Shown piece after piece: positions 44,413 through 47,523 of a stretch of DNA of 47,523 bases. The first letter of the stretch is position 1, and every line of letters starts with the position of its first letter. The notes below the pieces were generated by a model. The model was given only the letters and a program-made list of their open reading frames with translations. It was not told the origin of the DNA and did not search any database. The DNA is taken from positions 1 to 47,523 of the forward strand of contig CANKUB010000021.1 of the NCBI GenBank assembly GCA_947486575.1, written 5' to 3'. The DNA is from Betaproteobacteria bacterium (lineage in GTDB: Bacteria > Pseudomonadota > Gammaproteobacteria > Burkholderiales > SG8-41). Made by a program: the position numbers and the translations under genes.

Positions 44413-45381
44413 CTAATCGATGTGCGCACCTGAGAGCTTCACCACTTGTTTCAACTTGTCGTAATCCGACTGCAGCAGCTTGGCAAAATCTTCCGGCGTC
44501 GAGTGCATGGGATCGAGTGTCTGCGCTGAAAGCTTCGCGGCAATATCCGGGTCTGTGACTGCCTTCTTGAGCTCGGCGTTGAGCTTGTCGACAATCGGCC
44601 TCGGCGTGCCAGCGGGCACAAAGGCGCCAAACCACGAGGTGAAGTCGTAATCCTTGACCGTCTCCGCGATGGCGGGAATCTGGGGGAACTGCGTGGTGCG
44701 CATAGGCGACGACACCGCGATAGGACGCAAGCGGGTCGAATTGAGGTACGGGTAGACTTCGGCTATCGGGGTGAGTACCGAATGTATCTCGCCGCCTATC
44801 ATCGCCAGCACCGCTGGCGTGCCGCCTTTGAACGGCACATGATTCATCTTCACGCCAGCCATGTTGGCCAGCAGGCTCATGGAAAGATGCTGGGAAGCGC
44901 CAATACCGGCAGAGCCGTAGAGCAATTCACCGGACCTCGATCTGGCCAGGGCAATGAAATCTTTGGTCGTGCGCACCGGCAGCGCGGGATGCACGGCAAG
45001 CATGAGCACCAGCCGAGTCAACGTGGCGACGCCAATGAAATCCTTCAAGGGATCATAGGGCATCTTTTGGTAGAGGTGCGCATTGGCGACCAACGATTGC
45101 GAATACACCATGATCGTATAGCCATCCGGCGGACTTTTCGCCACGATTTCGGCGCCAATCATGCCGCCCGCGCCGGCGCGGTTATCGATGAGGAACTGCT
45201 GATTGAGCTGCTCGCCCATTTTTTGAAACACCAGCCGCGCGACAATATCCGTCGCTCCGGCGGGCGGAAACACGACCACCACTCGCACCGGCTTCGCCGG
45301 GTATGTTGGCTGCGACCATGCCGTGCCGCATGTGAACGCCATAAGCCCCATGAATACGCCTAACGATCGAATGGTAATCAT
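44413..45381 (-). CDS. Bug/TctC substrate-binding protein 17
   Basis: A 322-residue receptor with CGAGGAG 7 bases before the ATG and a leader ending in TAWSQ. The ligand loop is VVFPPAGATDIVAR and the cleft HVPFKGGTPAVLAMIGGEIHSVLTP (Phe for Tyr). It lies 132 bases upstream of the aldo/keto reductase and probably forms a Bug-AKR-UGSC transcription unit, which would give the receptor and the two redox proteins a shared substrate or signal. Confidence 0.95.
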   Translation of the reverse strand: MITIRSLGVFMGLMAFTCGTAWSQPTYPAKPVRVVVVFPPAGATDIVARLVFQKMGEQLNQQFLIDNRAGAGGMIGAEIVAKSPPDGYTIMVYSQSLVANAHLYQKMPYDPLKDFIGVATLTRLVLMLAVHPALPVRTTKDFIALARSRSGELLYGSAGIGASQHLSMSLLANMAGVKMNHVPFKGGTPAVLAMIGGEIHSVLTPIAEVYPYLNSTRLRPIAVSSPMRTTQFPQIPAIAETVKDYDFTSWFGAFVPAGTPRPIVDKLNAELKKAVTDPDIAAKLSAQTLDPMHSTPEDFAKLLQSDYDKLKQVVKLSGAHID

Positions 45382-45510
45382 GCCTATTCTCCTCGTAGTC
45401 AGATCCAGCTGTACCGAGCATAAAACATGAAGCGCTATTTTTATTTCAGGTCACTGTAGCCCCGGCCCGACAAGCCGTCAATCGCGCGATTGCATGAGCG
45501 TAGCGCACCG

Positions 45511-46485
45511 CTACTGTCTGGCAAGCCCCAAATCCGCCAACGCTGCCCGCAGGCGCTTATCTTCCGCCACCAGATACGTGCGAAACGCCGCGCTGTTGAG
45601 ATATTCCGGTTCCCATTGATTGGATTCCACAAAGGCCTTCCACGCAGGCGCATTGACGGTCGAAGCAAGCAAACCATCCCAATAGGCAATCTGCTGCGCT
45701 GAAAGCCCTTTTGCACTAAACAGCGCCGCCCAGTTCTGTAACACCAGATCAACGCCCTGCTCTTTGAATGTGGGAACAGGCGCCAGCGCACCGCCCAGCC
45801 GCTTCGGCGCGGTCACCGCAAGCATGTTGAGCTTGCCGGATTCCACGTGCGGCAAGATATTGGAGGCCACGGTTACGATGGCATCGACGTGGCCACCAAT
45901 GCCTGCCGTCATCAATTCTGCTCCGGTGAAAGCGATGATCCGCGCTTTTTTCGGATCGCCACCTGCCGCGCGCACCAGCAGTCCGGCCACGATATTCAGC
46001 GTGCCACCCGCACCATTGATGCCCATGCTGTACGTATAGGGGTCGCGCTTTAGTCGCTCCAACAAATCGCGTCCGGTTTTTACGGCTGACTCTGGACGCG
46101 TTGCCACAGCCAGATACTGTTTGCCCAGCAGCGCGAGCGGCGTGAAATCCGTAAACTGAAACTTGCCCAGCCCTGTGATGTAACCCGTGAGAAATGTGGG
46201 TGACGACACATACAGATAATGCCCATCGCCAGGATGCTGCGAAAGCGCCGTCAACGCTATCTGCCCGCCGCCGCTGGGCCGGTTGACCACATTTACCGGC
46301 ACCGAAATAGTCTTGGTTTCCTGCCAGACTTTTTGCAGTGAGCGGCCGGTGCGATCCTGCGAACTGCCCGCGGAGAGGCCAATGATGATTTCGATGTTTT
46401 TTTCGGGCTTCCACGTTTGCGCGTTTCCGCATGCGCTCGCCGAGATGAAGGTGCAGAAAAATGCCCGCGTGATTGATTGTTTCAT
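45511..46485 (-). CDS. TctC-type substrate-binding protein 18, divergent
   Basis: A 324-residue exported protein, the most divergent receptor here. The ATG at 46485 opens a signal peptide ending in ACGNAQ. The first strand reads KNIEIIIGLSAGSSQDRTGRSLQKVW, and no HVPYKG segment exists; ARIIAFTGAELMTAGIGGHVDAIV replaces it. VNVVNRPSGGGQIALTAL and PHVESGKLNMLAV still mark the family. It is nearer to the classical TctC branch than to the Bug branch, so a different ligand class is likely. Upstream in-frame starts to 46515 add nothing signal-like. Confidence 0.9.
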   Translation of the reverse strand: MKQSITRAFFCTFISASACGNAQTWKPEKNIEIIIGLSAGSSQDRTGRSLQKVWQETKTISVPVNVVNRPSGGGQIALTALSQHPGDGHYLYVSSPTFLTGYITGLGKFQFTDFTPLALLGKQYLAVATRPESAVKTGRDLLERLKRDPYTYSMGINGAGGTLNIVAGLLVRAAGGDPKKARIIAFTGAELMTAGIGGHVDAIVTVASNILPHVESGKLNMLAVTAPKRLGGALAPVPTFKEQGVDLVLQNWAALFSAKGLSAQQIAYWDGLLASTVNAPAWKAFVESNQWEPEYLNSAAFRTYLVAEDKRLRAALADLGLARQ

Positions 46486-46639
46486 GTGTGAGACCAAAGG
46501 ATCGGAATACGGCAATTATAGGGTTACCTTTGGCGGGCATTGATATCTATACGAATTTCAGTATTCACGGTTGCGCCTTACGCCCGCTGCGCCAGAAACA
46601 TACTGTGAGGCATCCGATTTCGGCATAGTATGCTGACTG

Positions 46640-46647
46640 TGTATACA
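46640..46647. promoter_or_regulatory. Possible GntR-type operator
   Basis: TGTATACA within GTGTATACAAC is a short palindrome resembling FadR-subfamily GntR operators. It lies 73 bases before the last Bug ATG in a 234-base divergent intergenic region. With only 8 bases, chance is a real possibility. Confidence 0.25.
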
Positions 46648-46719
46648 ACATAAACAATGCACGCTCCCGTCACACTACTTCAGTACAACCCAGTTTTCCC
46701 CTCTCAGGAGTTAACAAAC

Positions 46720-47523
46720 ATGCACGGTCTAAAACGCAGCGCTTCGTGGTTTTCCCGTCGAATCAAACAGTTGACCCCATGCACCGCTGTTGTGGCTTTA
46801 TTCACCATGACCACTGCTGTCGGCATCGCAGCCGATTCGCCGTTTCCATCAAAACCACTGCGCATCATCGTGACGTTCCCGGCTGGCGGTTCTTACGATG
46901 TGGTGGCACGGACAGTGGCGCAGCGCATGCAGTTGGGGCAAAACATCGTCGTTGAAAACCGTCCGGGTGGCGGGTCCGTGATTGGCACTGAACTGGTTGC
47001 GCGCGCACCGGCTGATGGCCACACACTGCTGTCAATAGGCCCCAGCTTTACCGTGATGAATGTGATGCGCAGCAAATTGCCGTACGATACCGAAAAAGAT
47101 TTCAAGGCAGTAGGACTCGCCATTGAACTGCCGATGGCCATCGCGATAAATCCGTCATTGCCCGCAAAGAACAAGAAGGAATATCTCGCACTCGCCCGCG
47201 CCCGCCCTGGTGAAATCAGCTATGGCACCTCAGGCCCCAGCGGCCTTCACAGTATTCTGGGCGAATCGCTCAAGTTCGCGGCCAAGGTCAACATCACGCT
47301 GGTGCCGTTTCAGGGGGAGGCGCCCGCAGTCATCGCGGCAATCGGCGGCCACGTTACCGGCGTGCTGGTCAATATGTTTTCTACCGCGCCGTTTATCAAA
47401 GCGGGAAAATTGCGTGGGCTGGCGGTGACCTCGAAAACACGCGAAGAGATGCTCCCCGATGTGCCAACAGCGCGCGAGGCCGGTACACCTGAAATCGAAG
47501 CCAGCAACTGGAACGGCTATGTC
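46720..47523 (+). CDS. Bug/TctC substrate-binding protein 19 (partial, runs off the window)
   Basis: The first 268 codons of a Bug receptor, open to the last base. CAGGAG lies 9 bases before the ATG. The long leader (KRSASWFSRRIKQLTP then a hydrophobic core) ends near VGIAA. The ligand loop is VTFPAGGSYDVVAR. The next helix is about two residues short (AQRMQLGQ). The cleft segment is LVPFQGEAPAVIAAIGGHVTG, with Phe-Gln-Gly for Tyr-Lys-Gly; the usual ligand-side lysine is absent. It is divergent from the TctC-type gene at 45511. Confidence 0.93.
   Translation, partial: MHGLKRSASWFSRRIKQLTPCTAVVALFTMTTAVGIAADSPFPSKPLRIIVTFPAGGSYDVVARTVAQRMQLGQNIVVENRPGGGSVIGTELVARAPADGHTLLSIGPSFTVMNVMRSKLPYDTEKDFKAVGLAIELPMAIAINPSLPAKNKKEYLALARARPGEISYGTSGPSGLHSILGESLKFAAKVNITLVPFQGEAPAVIAAIGGHVTGVLVNMFSTAPFIKAGKLRGLAVTSKTREEMLPDVPTAREAGTPEIEASNWNGYV

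Overview
The window looks like a chromosomal segment of a betaproteobacterium, most likely Burkholderiales. Two things point there: the housekeeping block smpB / ratA / rnfH / guaB / guaA, and an extraordinary number of genes for Bug-type (TctC family) periplasmic binding proteins of tripartite tricarboxylate transporters, the hallmark of that order. No rRNA, tRNA, CRISPR array, transposase or phage gene was recognised. The coding density is high and no gene-free gap exceeds about 240 bases.

Region by region. 1-5134: guaBA (purine synthesis), a DUF4124 secreted protein, rnfH-ratA and divergent smpB. 5297-5959: a small type II toxin-antitoxin pair (RHH-like antitoxin plus PIN toxin) preceded by a perfect 14-base palindrome. 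5965-11855: a Bug gene with a small coiled-coil partner, a secreted glutathione peroxidase, an acyl-CoA carboxyltransferase and an ADP-forming acyl-CoA synthetase. 12091-20415: Bug genes mixed with catabolic enzymes (SDR, degenerate AroQ-like protein, HpcH/HpaI aldolase, CoA transferase, TauD-type dioxygenase, cupin) and a DUF1513 protein. 20583-32731: further Bug genes, SDR, cupins, a DUF808 membrane protein and a MmgE/PrpD protein. 32833-47523: still more Bug genes, an orphan glycine-cleavage H-protein, an aldo/keto reductase, and the most interesting content of the window.

Main discovery: between 35395 and 43237 four genes are interrupted by a single in-frame TGA exactly where their families carry a redox cysteine. 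They are an AhpD/carboxymuconolactone decarboxylase-like protein (CxxU), two OsmC-like paralogs, and a UGSC-motif protein. In each case the reading frame continues for the full domain, and a short hairpin with a GU-containing apical loop follows 11-14 bases after the TGA, as expected for a bacterial SECIS element. The two OsmC hairpins differ by a compensatory base-pair change. I read these as four selenoproteins, which a standard annotation would split into about eight fragments. The AhpD-like and one OsmC-like gene lie on the same strand, just downstream of a lipoyl-carrying H-protein gene. Because AhpD and OsmC/Ohr enzymes of other bacteria are reduced by dihydrolipoyl groups, the set may be a lipoyl-dependent, selenium-based peroxide-reducing module (inference).

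Nineteen Bug genes (one frameshifted, one running off the right end) are present without any TctA/TctB membrane component. Several are spaced for translational coupling with cytosolic enzymes, so they probably serve as ligand-specific receptors feeding shared transporters or signalling systems elsewhere. No selA, selB, selC or selD is in the window; the selenoprotein reading requires them elsewhere in the genome.
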